Assembly: GCF_028858535.1 (NCBI RefSeq)
Contig: NZ_JAPMOU010000034.1
Span: 1 to 60,444, forward strand
Source: Spartinivicinus poritis
Lineage (GTDB): Bacteria > Pseudomonadota > Gammaproteobacteria > Pseudomonadales > Zooshikellaceae
Direction of reading: 5' to 3'
DNA: 60,444 nucleotides
The notes beneath the pieces were generated by a model. It did no database searches. It had not been told where the DNA came from and saw only the letters and a list, made by a program, of their open reading frames with translations. Numbering within the stretch: position 1 is the first letter of the stretch; every line of letters begins with the position of its first letter. A program made the translations under genes and the position numbers. Below are positions 19,477 through 29,470 of the stretch, in pieces.

Positions 19477-22400
19477 TTAGTCAGCCACTTCAATTCTAGT
19501 TACCCCAAAATCTTCAAGGATTGAATACAAAGCAGGTAACACAATCAACACCAACACTGTTGAAGCAATAAGGCCAAAAGTGATGCTAGCAACCAGTGGT
19601 ATTAAAATTTTAGCTTGAAAACTAGTTTCAAACAGTAATGGCAACATCCCCATCACTGTTGTTAATGAGGTGAGAAAAATTGCCCTGAATCGATCTCGTG
19701 TAGCCTGGCTTGCTGCATCATGAACAGTCATCCCTTCCCTCACTCGTAGTTTAACAAATTCCACTAATAAAATGGAGTTATTGATAACAATACCAGCTAA
19801 AGAAACAAACCCCATTATACTTGGCATAGTCAGATCGAGACCTAAAAAATAATGCCCCCAAATAACGCCTATTAATGAAAGTGGAATTGCCACCAGTACA
19901 ATAATGGGTTCAATATAGTTTCTAAATTGCAAACTTAATAAAAAGAAAATACCTGCAATCCCTACTAAGAAAGCTTTGGCAAATGAATCTCCTGTTGTTT
20001 TATTGTTTTTGCTTTCCCCCTCAATCATCAGTTTAACTTCTGGATATTGTTTTGCTAATTTAGGGAAAAGCTTTCGCTGAGTATCCATAATCACTTCAGC
20101 AACATTAGCCACATCTGGCTCAATTTCACCATACACAGTTACAGTGCGTATGTTATTCAACCGATTGATTCTCGCATAAGAGCGGGTTTGCTCAATATTA
20201 GCGATAGCAGCTAAAGGTATTGCTTGCTTGGTTTGTGGGTGAATAATTGTCATATAATCAAAGTCAGTTAAAGTATTTTTTGACTCATCAGCAAGCATGA
20301 CTTTTATTTCATAGGTTTCATTCTGGTACTGTATTTCATCTACCTTTATTCCTTGATAAGCTGCTCGTAACTGTTGTGATAAGTCTTGAGCATTAATCCC
20401 TATTCCTAGCACTCCTTCCTGTAAGTTAACTGAAAATTCTGGCTTACCTGGCCTTAAATCATCTGCAACATCAACAACACCAGGATATCCTCGTAACCAG
20501 TGTTGTAATGCATTAGATACTATCGATAACTCTTCCAGACTATCGCCTTGGAGACGGATTTTTATTGGTCGCCCTGCTGGGCCACGAGAAGGCTCTTTAT
20601 ACTGCAGTGATATAATATCAGGTATATTTCCTACTTTTTCTCGCCATGTACGGGCAAACGTGGTGATATTGGTATTTCGTATTTCAGCAGATAATAGATC
20701 GACACTGACTGTGGCTATATGTGTACCCGACTCATACGCTTCTGAGTTTTTATTAAAATCAACTCTCACATTACGTACCAATGATTCATTTTCGTTAGCA
20801 CTTAACTCAATGCTTGTTGCTTTCAGTCCCTTGATTACCTGCTCTACAACATTTTCCGTTTTTGCAAGAGGTGTTCCCTGAGGTAATAAAATAAGTGCCT
20901 GAATCATGTCTCCATCAATGTCAGGAAATCCTTTAAACTTAACTACACCTGCTGGTATCAAACTAATGGTTAAAAATAAAATAGCAAAAGCTAAACCAAC
21001 AAATGCATAACGAAACTTAACCGATAAATCTGCTAGCTGCCCAACTTTTTCTCGAAGCTTTTCAAATATATCAGCAAACTTCTGGCGCCACCCTAAAGTA
21101 TCTTTTTGGTTATTTTGTTGTCTATCTAATGACTGTTTTAGATGATGGGGTAAAATTAAAAAAGCTTCAATCAAACTAACAGTAAGAACCGAAATCAATA
21201 CTATAGGCAATACCTTGAGAACCTGTCCAATATCCCCCTTTAAAAACAGTAGCCCACCAAAAATAAGGATAGTAGTAACAAACGATGACAAGATACCCTT
21301 TGCAACCCGACCTACACCTGCAACTGCAGCATCTAATGGAGATAAACCTTTTTTATACTCCGTAGCAATACTTTCTGAGATAACAATAGCATCATCCATT
21401 AATATACCAATGGCAATTAACATGCCTACCATCGAAATCATATTAATAGACACACCAAATGCAGATATCACCATAAAGCTAGCCATGAATGAAACTGGTA
21501 GCCCCATGGCAACCCAAAAGGTATAACGAACACTAAAAAATAAAAATAATGCCAATATAACTAAGATAATACCTTGCCAGCTATTGGTAATGAGTAGCTG
21601 TAAGCGATCTTTAACAATAGAGGTAGAGTCTTCAGTAAGATACAACTGAACACCTTCTGGTAACTTAGCATTTTCTGTTTCAACAAACTGAGTAACTGCA
21701 TCTAGTATTTTCAGGCTATCATCAGCCTTATTTTTACTTATCTTAATAATCGCAGCAGGCTTGCCATTAAAAATAATTTTATCTTCTTTATTTTCAAATG
21801 TATCCGTGACTTTAGCAATATCTCCCAGTCTAACTTCCCCACCCTGTTCACCTGAAATAATTACTAGTTCTTCTAGCTGATCTGGCGTTCTTCTTAGATC
21901 CACAAATTTTATTTGATGGCTACCATATTCCGTTTTCAGCTCACCCGTTGGTAAGTCAAGCGCTTGAGATTTGATGATATCTGCCAGGTTATTTACACTT
22001 AAGCCATACTTTTGCAAGTTATAATCTTCAACTTCTACTTTTAACAACCTGTCAGAGAAGCCTTGAATATCGACAATAGGAATATTAGGCTGTTGCAGTA
22101 ACTTATTTTTATAATATTCAGCAAGATACTTAAGCTCTGTACTAGAGACCTCTGCACTAACAGCAATACTAATCACTTGACTCGTTAAATTTAACTCTTG
22201 AACAACTGGGTCTTCTGCATCCTCTGGAAAGCTGTCAATACCATCAACTGCTCGATTAATATCATCAATAAACTGGAGCATATCTCCCTGCTCCTGCATT
22301 TTTAAAGTCATTATCCCCGTGCTGTTTTTTGCCTCGCAGCTTTTTTCTTCCATATAATTGATGCCATCGGTTGCATCTTCCAACGGTTGGCATATGCCTT

Positions 22401-22575
22401 CTTCCACATCACTCGCACTGGCTCCAGGATATGCTACTGATACTTCAACTTGATACTTCTCAATTACTGGAAACGTTTCTTTTTTCATACTGGGTATCGC
22501 CACCATACCAAGCAATAAAAACACCCACATCAATACATTAGCTGCGGTAGGATGGCTAGCAAAATACCGTATCAT
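19477..22575 (-). CDS. RND efflux permease (second locus)
   Basis: 1032 aa RND permease. It opens with FASHPTAANVLMWVFLLLG (TM1), then KKETFPVIEKYQVEVSVAYP. The TM4 acidic pair is in GILMDDAIVISESIA, and TM10 has GIVINNSILLVEFVK, so proton coupling residues appear intact. It differs clearly from the pump at 14449 and resembles the AcrB-like branch found with HlyD-type adaptors in marine bacteria. Its ATG overlaps the stop of the adaptor gene by four bases (ATGA), indicating translational coupling. The substrate is unknown. Confidence 0.9.
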   Translation of the reverse strand: MIRYFASHPTAANVLMWVFLLLGMVAIPSMKKETFPVIEKYQVEVSVAYPGASASDVEEGICQPLEDATDGINYMEEKSCEAKNSTGIMTLKMQEQGDMLQFIDDINRAVDGIDSFPEDAEDPVVQELNLTSQVISIAVSAEVSSTELKYLAEYYKNKLLQQPNIPIVDIQGFSDRLLKVEVEDYNLQKYGLSVNNLADIIKSQALDLPTGELKTEYGSHQIKFVDLRRTPDQLEELVIISGEQGGEVRLGDIAKVTDTFENKEDKIIFNGKPAAIIKISKNKADDSLKILDAVTQFVETENAKLPEGVQLYLTEDSTSIVKDRLQLLITNSWQGIILVILALFLFFSVRYTFWVAMGLPVSFMASFMVISAFGVSINMISMVGMLIAIGILMDDAIVISESIATEYKKGLSPLDAAVAGVGRVAKGILSSFVTTILIFGGLLFLKGDIGQVLKVLPIVLISVLTVSLIEAFLILPHHLKQSLDRQQNNQKDTLGWRQKFADIFEKLREKVGQLADLSVKFRYAFVGLAFAILFLTISLIPAGVVKFKGFPDIDGDMIQALILLPQGTPLAKTENVVEQVIKGLKATSIELSANENESLVRNVRVDFNKNSEAYESGTHIATVSVDLLSAEIRNTNITTFARTWREKVGNIPDIISLQYKEPSRGPAGRPIKIRLQGDSLEELSIVSNALQHWLRGYPGVVDVADDLRPGKPEFSVNLQEGVLGIGINAQDLSQQLRAAYQGIKVDEIQYQNETYEIKVMLADESKNTLTDFDYMTIIHPQTKQAIPLAAIANIEQTRSYARINRLNNIRTVTVYGEIEPDVANVAEVIMDTQRKLFPKLAKQYPEVKLMIEGESKNNKTTGDSFAKAFLVGIAGIFFLLSLQFRNYIEPIIVLVAIPLSLIGVIWGHYFLGLDLTMPSIMGFVSLAGIVINNSILLVEFVKLRVREGMTVHDAASQATRDRFRAIFLTSLTTVMGMLPLLFETSFQAKILIPLVASITFGLIASTVLVLIVLPALYSILEDFGVTRIEVAD

Positions 22576-23939
22576 TTAAAGTCTCCTTTACCACTTGCTA
22601 ATAACTTAATGGTCTCTTGGAGCTTTTCATTATGTGCCAAATTCAGCTGCATTCCCGCCACTGCTGGAATCACATCACTTGTTACCAACCTATCACCTGG
22701 TTTCACCCCTTCGGCAATCGCCACTAGTTCACCTTGAAAAAATTCAATTTTTACCGGCTTTATTTGCAAAGTGTTATCTTTACTAGCAATATAAGCTTTC
22801 CCTTGGTGAATAGCTTGCCGGGGTATCACTATTCGCTGTTGCGCCGCTGACTGAAACTCAACCTCTGTATACATTCCTTTTAACAACGGTGGTCGCTCAC
22901 CTGGAATCCCTTTTTCATAACTACTATCTATTGCCACAATAAAAGATACTGTACGACTGGTTTGATCTATCTCTTCACCAAGGCGTACTGCCTTTGCTTT
23001 CCAACTGGCTTTTTTTAAAGTACCAACCAGTCGTACTGTGACATCAAGATTAAGAGCTTGTAAAAGCTTTTGGGGAGACGGAGGCTCCCTGGTTAGAATT
23101 GAGCGATCTACACCAAGCACTAATGCCCTGGCGTGTTTCATGGGTAATTGGGCATGAATTTCAACACGACCAATATTACTAGCATCAAACAACTTTGCTC
23201 CAGCATTAACATATTCATCTAAGTCAATATGAACTTCCCCAATGCGCCCTTTAAATGGCATTGTAATTGTTGTACGCTCCAGGTTTTTTTGCTGTTCTTT
23301 CAATTGTGCGCTAGCCTGCATAATTTGAGCTTCAATCACAGCTCGGCGGCTGGGCAAAGTAGTTAAGGTGTTTTGTAAGCTTTGGAACTGCTCTTGTAAT
23401 GCGAGGACCTTTTGCTCTTCCATGTCTACCGTTGACTGGGACACTGATTGCTGTTTATGCAGCTGCTTTTTACGCTCAAGTTCACTTTTACCTATTTCAT
23501 AGTTACGCTTGGCAATTTCAAGCAGGATTTGGGTATTTTGCTTCTCAACTTCCAGCTCTTTTAAATTAGCTTGATAGACAGCCAGGTTTGCCTGTGCCTG
23601 GCTGATTGCTAGTTCATAGTCAGTAGTATCAATCTGAAGTACTTTTACCCCTTTATTGATACTACCTCCTTTCTTTAAATCAGGATGGACATATACAACT
23701 TTACCTGCTACTTGAGCATTAGCTGCTAACGTAGTTTCTGGTTGAACAGTACCATAGCCTATTGCTCTTGCTTTAAGCGGTACCTCCTGAACATCAATAT
23801 ACCAAACCTTACGAGTTACTTTTGCTTGCTCAGCACGGGCAATTTCAGTCTTTTGCTTAATAGCCAAAGCTGCCAAGATAAATCCAGCAATAGCAATAAG
23901 AGGCAAGCTAAACCTGCTCTCCAACCATTTAGTCAGCAT
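22572..23939 (-). CDS. RND periplasmic adaptor, HlyD family (second locus)
   Basis: 455 aa with one N-terminal membrane anchor (LPLIAIAGFILAALAI) and no lipobox, unlike the other adaptor at 13270. Residues about 120-240 form a long helical hairpin (LERKKQLHKQQSVSQSTVDM). It is flanked by the split lipoyl domain (ANAQVAGKVVYVHPDLKKGG and TITMPFKGRIGEVHIDLDEY). First gene of a two-gene operon with the permease. No outer-membrane partner is present. Confidence 0.88.
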   Translation of the reverse strand: MLTKWLESRFSLPLIAIAGFILAALAIKQKTEIARAEQAKVTRKVWYIDVQEVPLKARAIGYGTVQPETTLAANAQVAGKVVYVHPDLKKGGSINKGVKVLQIDTTDYELAISQAQANLAVYQANLKELEVEKQNTQILLEIAKRNYEIGKSELERKKQLHKQQSVSQSTVDMEEQKVLALQEQFQSLQNTLTTLPSRRAVIEAQIMQASAQLKEQQKNLERTTITMPFKGRIGEVHIDLDEYVNAGAKLFDASNIGRVEIHAQLPMKHARALVLGVDRSILTREPPSPQKLLQALNLDVTVRLVGTLKKASWKAKAVRLGEEIDQTSRTVSFIVAIDSSYEKGIPGERPPLLKGMYTEVEFQSAAQQRIVIPRQAIHQGKAYIASKDNTLQIKPVKIEFFQGELVAIAEGVKPGDRLVTSDVIPAVAGMQLNLAHNEKLQETIKLLASGKGDFK

Positions 23940-24264
23940 TTACTTACTCCAATAAATTCATTCCATATCCAATGGAAAAAGCACCTGCAACGTAATATAG
24001 TTAATACTTCATGAAAACCCTAGGGGAACTTATCCACATACTGGTAACATGAGTTAAAATTTTCTTACAGATAGAATATGAAATGAAAAAAGCCCATTCA
24101 CTAAATATAGATCGCAGCCGATCAGTGAATGGGCTAAGGGACTCAAGAAACGAAACTTCACTAAACCTCACAAGTAAGTGATTATGTTAGTTAAAATAAT
24201 ACAGTTTCAATCGAATTTACGTAAAATTTACATTCATTTAATCAGTAAAGTGTATATGTAAATA
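23940..24264. other. intergenic gap with terminator
   Basis: About 325 bases between two minus-strand operons. It contains the terminator of the oxidase operon (24086-24135) and should hold the promoter of the efflux operon. No ORF of note. Confidence 0.5.
24086..24135 (-). terminator. Rho-independent terminator of oxidase operon
   Basis: Perfect 12-bp stem, AGCCCATTCACT (24091-24102) with AGTGAATGGGCT (24124-24135). An inner GATC...GATC stem sits in the loop, and an A-run on the plus strand gives a U-tract on the minus-strand transcript. It lies 130 bases past the last oxidase gene. Confidence 0.75.
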
Positions 24265-25791
24265 TCAAGCTTTATCTGTCACAGAAAACTGGCCTATTTT
24301 ACTGACACCGCTTTGTTCTAAAGAGTGACAATAATACAAATAGGGAACATGGTGCTTTAAGCTCATGGGATAAATTCGCGCCTGAAAACGATTAACACCT
24401 TGACGATAAGTGTAAAAATAAAACTTGATCAGTATTTTTATTTTTTTAATATGGGTTTTGCTGTCTAAACTCCCACCAAAAGTCAGTGTGTCTCGCCACC
24501 CACTATAGTCAGCTCCAGGCTCTTGTCCATTAATACTAATTATTAAAAATGACCCACCATATACATGAAAAGAGTAAACGCCTGACAATGATATTTCCCA
24601 AATTTCGTCTTCTTCTCGTATTGAATTGTCTTCAATTTTCTCAGCAGCGAATAGCGTATTATTTTTAAGTTGCTCACTATCTAGACTATTTGATTGTATA
24701 GTTATCTGCTTCTTAATTGGAAGTAAGTTAGCTAATGCATAATTAACTGCTAGTTTACTTGATCTTAGCTGATTTGGTAGCACAGTTTCAGTACATGCAA
24801 TATCTTCAACTGTTATTTTAAGAGCAACCATTGAAAAACTAGTGTCTACTTTATCCATGGCCAGCATAGCAATATTACTTTGCTTTTCTTTCAAAAAAAC
24901 CATAATTTCACAACGTTCTTCAGGAGCAAGTGTTACCGTTGTCATTGCTATAGGTTTATTTAATAGTCCTCCATCAGAAGCAATTTTATAAAATATCGTT
25001 TTCTCAGAAAATGAGAGCTCAAAGATACGGCTATTAGATGCATTTAATAATCTAAGTCGAACCCAACCAGGAGCAACTGATATATAAGGACTTACTGTTC
25101 CATTTACTACTAATGTATTTCCCTGAAACGACTTATTAGATGAACGATTGTAGACTAGTTGGCCATTAGCATTGAAACTTTTGTCTTGAAAAATAAGCGG
25201 TATATCATCAAGGCCATAAGTGGTTGGCAAATTTAAGGTATTGCTATTATCATCTTCGATAATAATCATACCCGCATATCCTGAGTAAAGTTGTTTTGAT
25301 CCTACACCATAATTTAGAGGATGGTACCAACAAGTTGCCGCTTCTTGCTGAATATGCATGGTAACCTGCCAACTTTCTCCTGGCTCTATTAGTTGATGTG
25401 GACTGCCATCAACATGGCTGGGAATATGTAGACCATGCCAGTGGTTCATGGTAGCTTCATTAGTTTGGTTCTTGACAGTGATACCAGCAACATCACCTCG
25501 TTTAAACTTAATCGTAGGGCCTAAATAACTAACTACTTGCTCACTAGTTGACAGCCCAATTGCTTTTGAAGCTTGATTAGAAAAAAAATGATGAAAAGTA
25601 TTCTTAATTAATATATCTGGAAACTGATAAAAATCAGTCAATGGTTCATATAGTAATGGTGGAATAAATAGTAAGTTATCATTACTCGTAATTTCATATT
25701 GATCATCTCTATTTTTTTGTCGACTACACGCGTAGAAAGCACTTAATAACCCTATACTTGAAGCAACAGTGAAAAACTGCCGTCGATCCAT
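24265..25791 (-). CDS. multicopper oxidase paralogue with degenerate copper sites
   Basis: 508 aa, three cupredoxin domains, with a Tat-like N-terminus (MDRRQFFTVASS). Motif 1 is intact (NHWHGLHIP). The others are eroded against the neighbour at 25850: WYHSH becomes WYHPL, HPFHVHG becomes YSFHVYG, and HCHFLEH...M becomes YCHSLEQ without the Met. About five of ten copper-binding His are lost, including both type-1 His and three type-3 His, although the type-1 Cys remains. The frame is intact and well preserved, which suggests retained function without laccase chemistry, such as a structural or binding partner. GGAAG precedes the start. Confidence 0.85.
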   Translation of the reverse strand: MDRRQFFTVASSIGLLSAFYACSRQKNRDDQYEITSNDNLLFIPPLLYEPLTDFYQFPDILIKNTFHHFFSNQASKAIGLSTSEQVVSYLGPTIKFKRGDVAGITVKNQTNEATMNHWHGLHIPSHVDGSPHQLIEPGESWQVTMHIQQEAATCWYHPLNYGVGSKQLYSGYAGMIIIEDDNSNTLNLPTTYGLDDIPLIFQDKSFNANGQLVYNRSSNKSFQGNTLVVNGTVSPYISVAPGWVRLRLLNASNSRIFELSFSEKTIFYKIASDGGLLNKPIAMTTVTLAPEERCEIMVFLKEKQSNIAMLAMDKVDTSFSMVALKITVEDIACTETVLPNQLRSSKLAVNYALANLLPIKKQITIQSNSLDSEQLKNNTLFAAEKIEDNSIREEDEIWEISLSGVYSFHVYGGSFLIISINGQEPGADYSGWRDTLTFGGSLDSKTHIKKIKILIKFYFYTYRQGVNRFQARIYPMSLKHHVPYLYYCHSLEQSGVSKIGQFSVTDKA

Positions 25792-25849
25792 TTCACTTCC
25801 TCATACAGTGCTTGTTTTTATTTTTCTTACAAAAGCAAGCACGATTATT

Positions 25850-27424
25850 TCATTTATCATGATAAACTGTAAACTGCCCCATCATTCCCTTATCCTCATG
25901 CTCTAAAAAATGACAATGGTACATATAAGGCATATGATTAGCTAATATCTTAGCAGCCTCTTTACCCTTAACAGGATTCTTAGGATTACGGTATGTTGGG
26001 TAACTAAATTTTATCAAAATTTTTGCAGAGAATACCTGGCCAGGGTCTGGTGGTGTACCTGGTGATAAATCCGGTGGAGTATGATGTACTACATCTTTCC
26101 AACTGCGATATTCCATACCAGGAGGCTTACCATTAATCGATAAAATTAAAAATGAGCAGCCATGAACATGAAACGGGTGAGGACCACTAGTAGAAGTAAT
26201 TTCCCAAACCTCATAAGTATCGATGGGAATTGCATGGTTAATGACTCGCATATCAAATAGCTTATCATTAATGTAATGCTCAGACATATCTGCACTTGCA
26301 CTCAAATTAAACTTCCTGGTTACCGCTGGAGCATTAGCTGCAGCTGTTTCCCAATCAATGAGTTCACTCCTTAACTGTTCCGGTAAAGTTGTAGGTGGGC
26401 CAGGTATAGTACTTGTTACCAGACACAAAAGTTCAAACTCTTCTTCATATTGTAAATCAATGATTGTCTTAGCATAAAAGTTACTGATTATACCTGGCTC
26501 ATCAGTAAAATTAACCATAATTTCAAATCGTTCTCCAGGAGCTATTAGTAAACTCTCTTTTTTAACTGGCTGATTTAAAAACCCTCCATCTGAAGCGATA
26601 ATCCAAAATGGACGCTCATCTAAAAAGAAAATTTCAAAATCTCTACCGTTTGAGGCATTAAGAATTCGGAGCCTTACCCATCCAGGAGGTACGATACTAT
26701 ACGCATTCATTGTACCATTGACTAAATACTTATCACCGAGGAACACTGGCTTCCCTCTTGTGTCATATATTTGCTGACCAGTATCATCAATTATTTTATC
26801 CTGAAAGATAATAGGAATATCATTAACTCCATAAATATCTGGCAAGCCAAGTGATTTTGCATGCTCATCTTCAATAATAAACATACCAGCGTGCCCCATG
26901 TATACTTGTTCAGCTGTTTTTTCACAAGTATGTGAATGATACCAGCTTGTCGACGCCTCTTGATTTATATGCATCGTTGTGTTCAATTTTTCACCTGCAT
27001 TAATGACTTGATGAGGCCCTCCATCAATATAACCCGGTATATGCAGGCCATGCCAGTGATTGGTCACTTCCTCTTGACGGAGGTTATACATTTCAAAATC
27101 AACAACATCACCTCTTTTTACCTTTATAGTTGGGCCTAAATAGGAGCTCTGACTGTATAATGTAGAAATACCTACAGCACTTGAAGGTTTACCAGAATAA
27201 AACTCATATAGTGTATCCTGTACATACATAGGAGGAACTTTATAACGTCTAGCATATGGGTTTTCAAGCAATGGAGGAATATTCAGTCGATTATAATCAC
27301 TTATCGCTTTTAATTGGTTTGCTTTGAGAGACTCAGCTGGGCTAAATAGATTTACAGCAGCAACTCCTGCTGATGCAGCAGTCAATCCAAAACTTAGTCC
27401 TTTGACAAAAGTACGGCGTCTCAT
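25850..27424 (-). CDS. multicopper oxidase, Tat-exported, laccase/CotA-like
   Basis: 524 aa. A Tat signal (RRRTFVKGLSFG) would export it folded. All four copper motifs are present: NHWHGLHIPG, SWYHSHT, HPFHVHG and MYHCHFLEHEDKGMMG, giving a complete type-1 centre with Met axial ligand and a trinuclear centre. It could oxidise phenolics, bilirubin-like compounds or metal ions (Cu+, Mn2+, Fe2+); the sequence does not say which. It is the first gene of an operon with the degenerate paralogue 58 bases downstream. It is divergent from the YHYH operon across 614 bases. Confidence 0.9.
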   Translation of the reverse strand: MRRRTFVKGLSFGLTAASAGVAAVNLFSPAESLKANQLKAISDYNRLNIPPLLENPYARRYKVPPMYVQDTLYEFYSGKPSSAVGISTLYSQSSYLGPTIKVKRGDVVDFEMYNLRQEEVTNHWHGLHIPGYIDGGPHQVINAGEKLNTTMHINQEASTSWYHSHTCEKTAEQVYMGHAGMFIIEDEHAKSLGLPDIYGVNDIPIIFQDKIIDDTGQQIYDTRGKPVFLGDKYLVNGTMNAYSIVPPGWVRLRILNASNGRDFEIFFLDERPFWIIASDGGFLNQPVKKESLLIAPGERFEIMVNFTDEPGIISNFYAKTIIDLQYEEEFELLCLVTSTIPGPPTTLPEQLRSELIDWETAAANAPAVTRKFNLSASADMSEHYINDKLFDMRVINHAIPIDTYEVWEITSTSGPHPFHVHGCSFLILSINGKPPGMEYRSWKDVVHHTPPDLSPGTPPDPGQVFSAKILIKFSYPTYRNPKNPVKGKEAAKILANHMPYMYHCHFLEHEDKGMMGQFTVYHDK

Positions 27425-28038
27425 TTTTGTTGTCCTTAATAGTTTTTATATACATTATTTTTACTCTAAAGATTGTTTTTAGAGATATCCAATAAGCTAA
27501 CTTTCTCAATACTTATATAAGGAAAATACACTAATAGCAGGAATACAATAGCCCAGTTTAAAAACTAATATTTCTATAATTGTGAGACGTAAGGTAATGA
27601 CCTACTATTCCGTTATTATCTAATTGCCTTAATACAAGCTCTATGCCTTATAAAAGCAGCTTACTGATAAAACAAATAAATTTGAGTATTATTTTACACC
27701 TTATATTTATATTACTAGATATCAAACTACCACCAACTTAAAATTAATAGCAAATTAACCAGCCACCATCAACAGGCTTTACATTCACTCAATATTACCA
27801 ATATATTACAAGCATTTTACAGATAATAAACGGCTATTATAGTCAACTTTTTAGCACTATTTTGCTTTTATTCGTGAGCCCAACCAACAAGCTAGTGTAA
27901 ATCTTACGTAAAGATATTTGACTGATTTACACCCTCTTGTTATCAACTACACAATAAAACAGAAGATTTATATAGTATATTATCATGCAAAAAATCAAGC
28001 ATACTTTAAATATATAAAGTGGATAGAAGGAAATTCGC
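27425..28038. other. 614-bp divergent promoter region
   Basis: Very AT-rich gap between the oxidase operon (minus) and the YHYH operon (plus). AAGGA lies about eight bases before the ATG at 28039, and a TATATAAAG-like -10 candidate lies a little upstream. I could not find a clear operator, CueR- or CopR-type palindrome, or small gene. Confidence 0.4.
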
Positions 28039-29028
28039 ATGAACAACTTTTACAAGCTTCTAAGCATAGTTTTTATATCTAGCGGATTAACTGGCATTAG
28101 CAATGCTAAGCCTATAGCAAACACTTATACACCTCAATCAGTAGTTCTCAATCCCGCTTATTTCAATACAGAGCACTTCTTAAAAAATATCTCTTTAGTT
28201 AAGTGTACACTTGAAAATAATCAGGAAGCATTGTGCTTTGAACTTGCTGTGAAAAGTAACCCTATAAAAGATGGCCCTTATTGTCCCAAAACACTCAATG
28301 ATATAGGGGGCATTTATATTTATGATGGTAAAACTAACCCTGGTCTAAGAGTATTGAAAAGAGATCTTTTTGAAGATATGGAAAAAGATGGTTATGACAT
28401 TGTTGATGACCAAGGCAATATCCGATTTGCATTAGCAATACCTGGGCAACCCCCAAGTAATCCTGAGTATGCTTACTGTATTGAAGCAGAGCATGACTAC
28501 AACTTAAAATTAACTTATTATATCCCAGCATACCCAAGCTATGCTGCAGAGCCAACCCCAATGAGTAGTGCATCAAATATAGTTGGACTCTCATTGATTG
28601 GGCTACCCATTAATGGCTTACCCCCTTCGGTTGTAACAGGTCCTGATGGCCAGCGTGGTGGAAGTATTCCAGCATTAGATCCATGTGGTGGACACATAAA
28701 CGAAGGTTTCTATCACTCACATATATTTCCAGAAACAATCAATAACATATTTATAAAAAATCATATTTATGATGCTCAATGTCAAGGAGTTTATCAAAAG
28801 TTTGACTCTGAATTAATTGGTTACGCGATGGATGGTTTTCCTATTTATGGTAGTTTTGAGTTTACCGGCATGCCTCCTACTGACCTTGATGAGTGTAACG
28901 GACATGTCAGCCCTACTTTACACTATCCTTGGGGGGAGTATCATTATCATGCAGATATCGACTCTCCAGTAAACATACCAACCTGCCTAAAAGGTAATCT
29001 TGCTAAAGATCAATTGGTTATTGAATAA
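28039..29028 (+). CDS. YHYH-domain secreted protein
   Basis: 329 aa with a signal peptide (ends GISNAKP). The YHYH domain covers the C-terminal 150 residues: CGGHINEGFYHSHIFPE, then YAMDGFPIYG, DECNGHVSP and the name-giving EYHYHAD. Conserved His and Cys suggest a metal-binding or disulfide-stabilised periplasmic domain, but the biochemical role of YHYH proteins is not established. It shares long stretches with the second YHYH protein at 30074 (for example GYDIVDDQGNIR), so the two are duplicates. First gene of a four-gene plus-strand operon. Confidence 0.85.
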   Translation: MNNFYKLLSIVFISSGLTGISNAKPIANTYTPQSVVLNPAYFNTEHFLKNISLVKCTLENNQEALCFELAVKSNPIKDGPYCPKTLNDIGGIYIYDGKTNPGLRVLKRDLFEDMEKDGYDIVDDQGNIRFALAIPGQPPSNPEYAYCIEAEHDYNLKLTYYIPAYPSYAAEPTPMSSASNIVGLSLIGLPINGLPPSVVTGPDGQRGGSIPALDPCGGHINEGFYHSHIFPETINNIFIKNHIYDAQCQGVYQKFDSELIGYAMDGFPIYGSFEFTGMPPTDLDECNGHVSPTLHYPWGEYHYHADIDSPVNIPTCLKGNLAKDQLVIE

Positions 29029-29073
29029 TTTATACAACAGCAAAAACTATTGAAAACTAAAAGGAATTTAATA

Positions 29074-29424
29074 ATGTCAAAAAAAACAACTTACATAACA
29101 CTACTGTTTGCTTTATTATCAGCACACTCTTTAATAACAAATGCTTCCGGGAAAATTACAGGTATAAGTTTTTCCGGACCTGATGACGATATTCATTCTA
29201 ATCTTGTTCAGATACAAATTGAAGGTGGCTATAACTCACCAAATTGTGATACTACTCGTGCTGCCATACGCAATACAGAAGATAGACAGCATCTAATTAA
29301 ATTCGCTTTAACAGCTTTTAAAAATGAAACGCCTGTTGATATTGTACTAATGGAAGAAGATAAGTACTTTAGAGAACGATGCACTATTAAACGGATATCT
29401 ACCGTAAGACCACAAGCAAAGTAA
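29074..29424 (+). CDS. small secreted protein, unknown (DUF5992-like?)
   Basis: About 116 aa with a signal peptide (MSKKTTYITLLFALLSAHSL). The mature part is a small beta-rich domain with two Cys (PNCDT and RERCTI) that could form a disulfide. The pattern recalls DUF5992, but I hold that weakly. The ATG at 29074 has AAGGA upstream; a TTG at 29050 is in frame. It sits between the first YHYH gene and the HupE-like gene. Confidence 0.6.
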   Translation: MSKKTTYITLLFALLSAHSLITNASGKITGISFSGPDDDIHSNLVQIQIEGGYNSPNCDTTRAAIRNTEDRQHLIKFALTAFKNETPVDIVLMEEDKYFRERCTIKRISTVRPQAK

Positions 29425-29470
29425 TAAAAGTTTTTCAACAAACTCATTTTATATTTATAGTAACTTTCGT

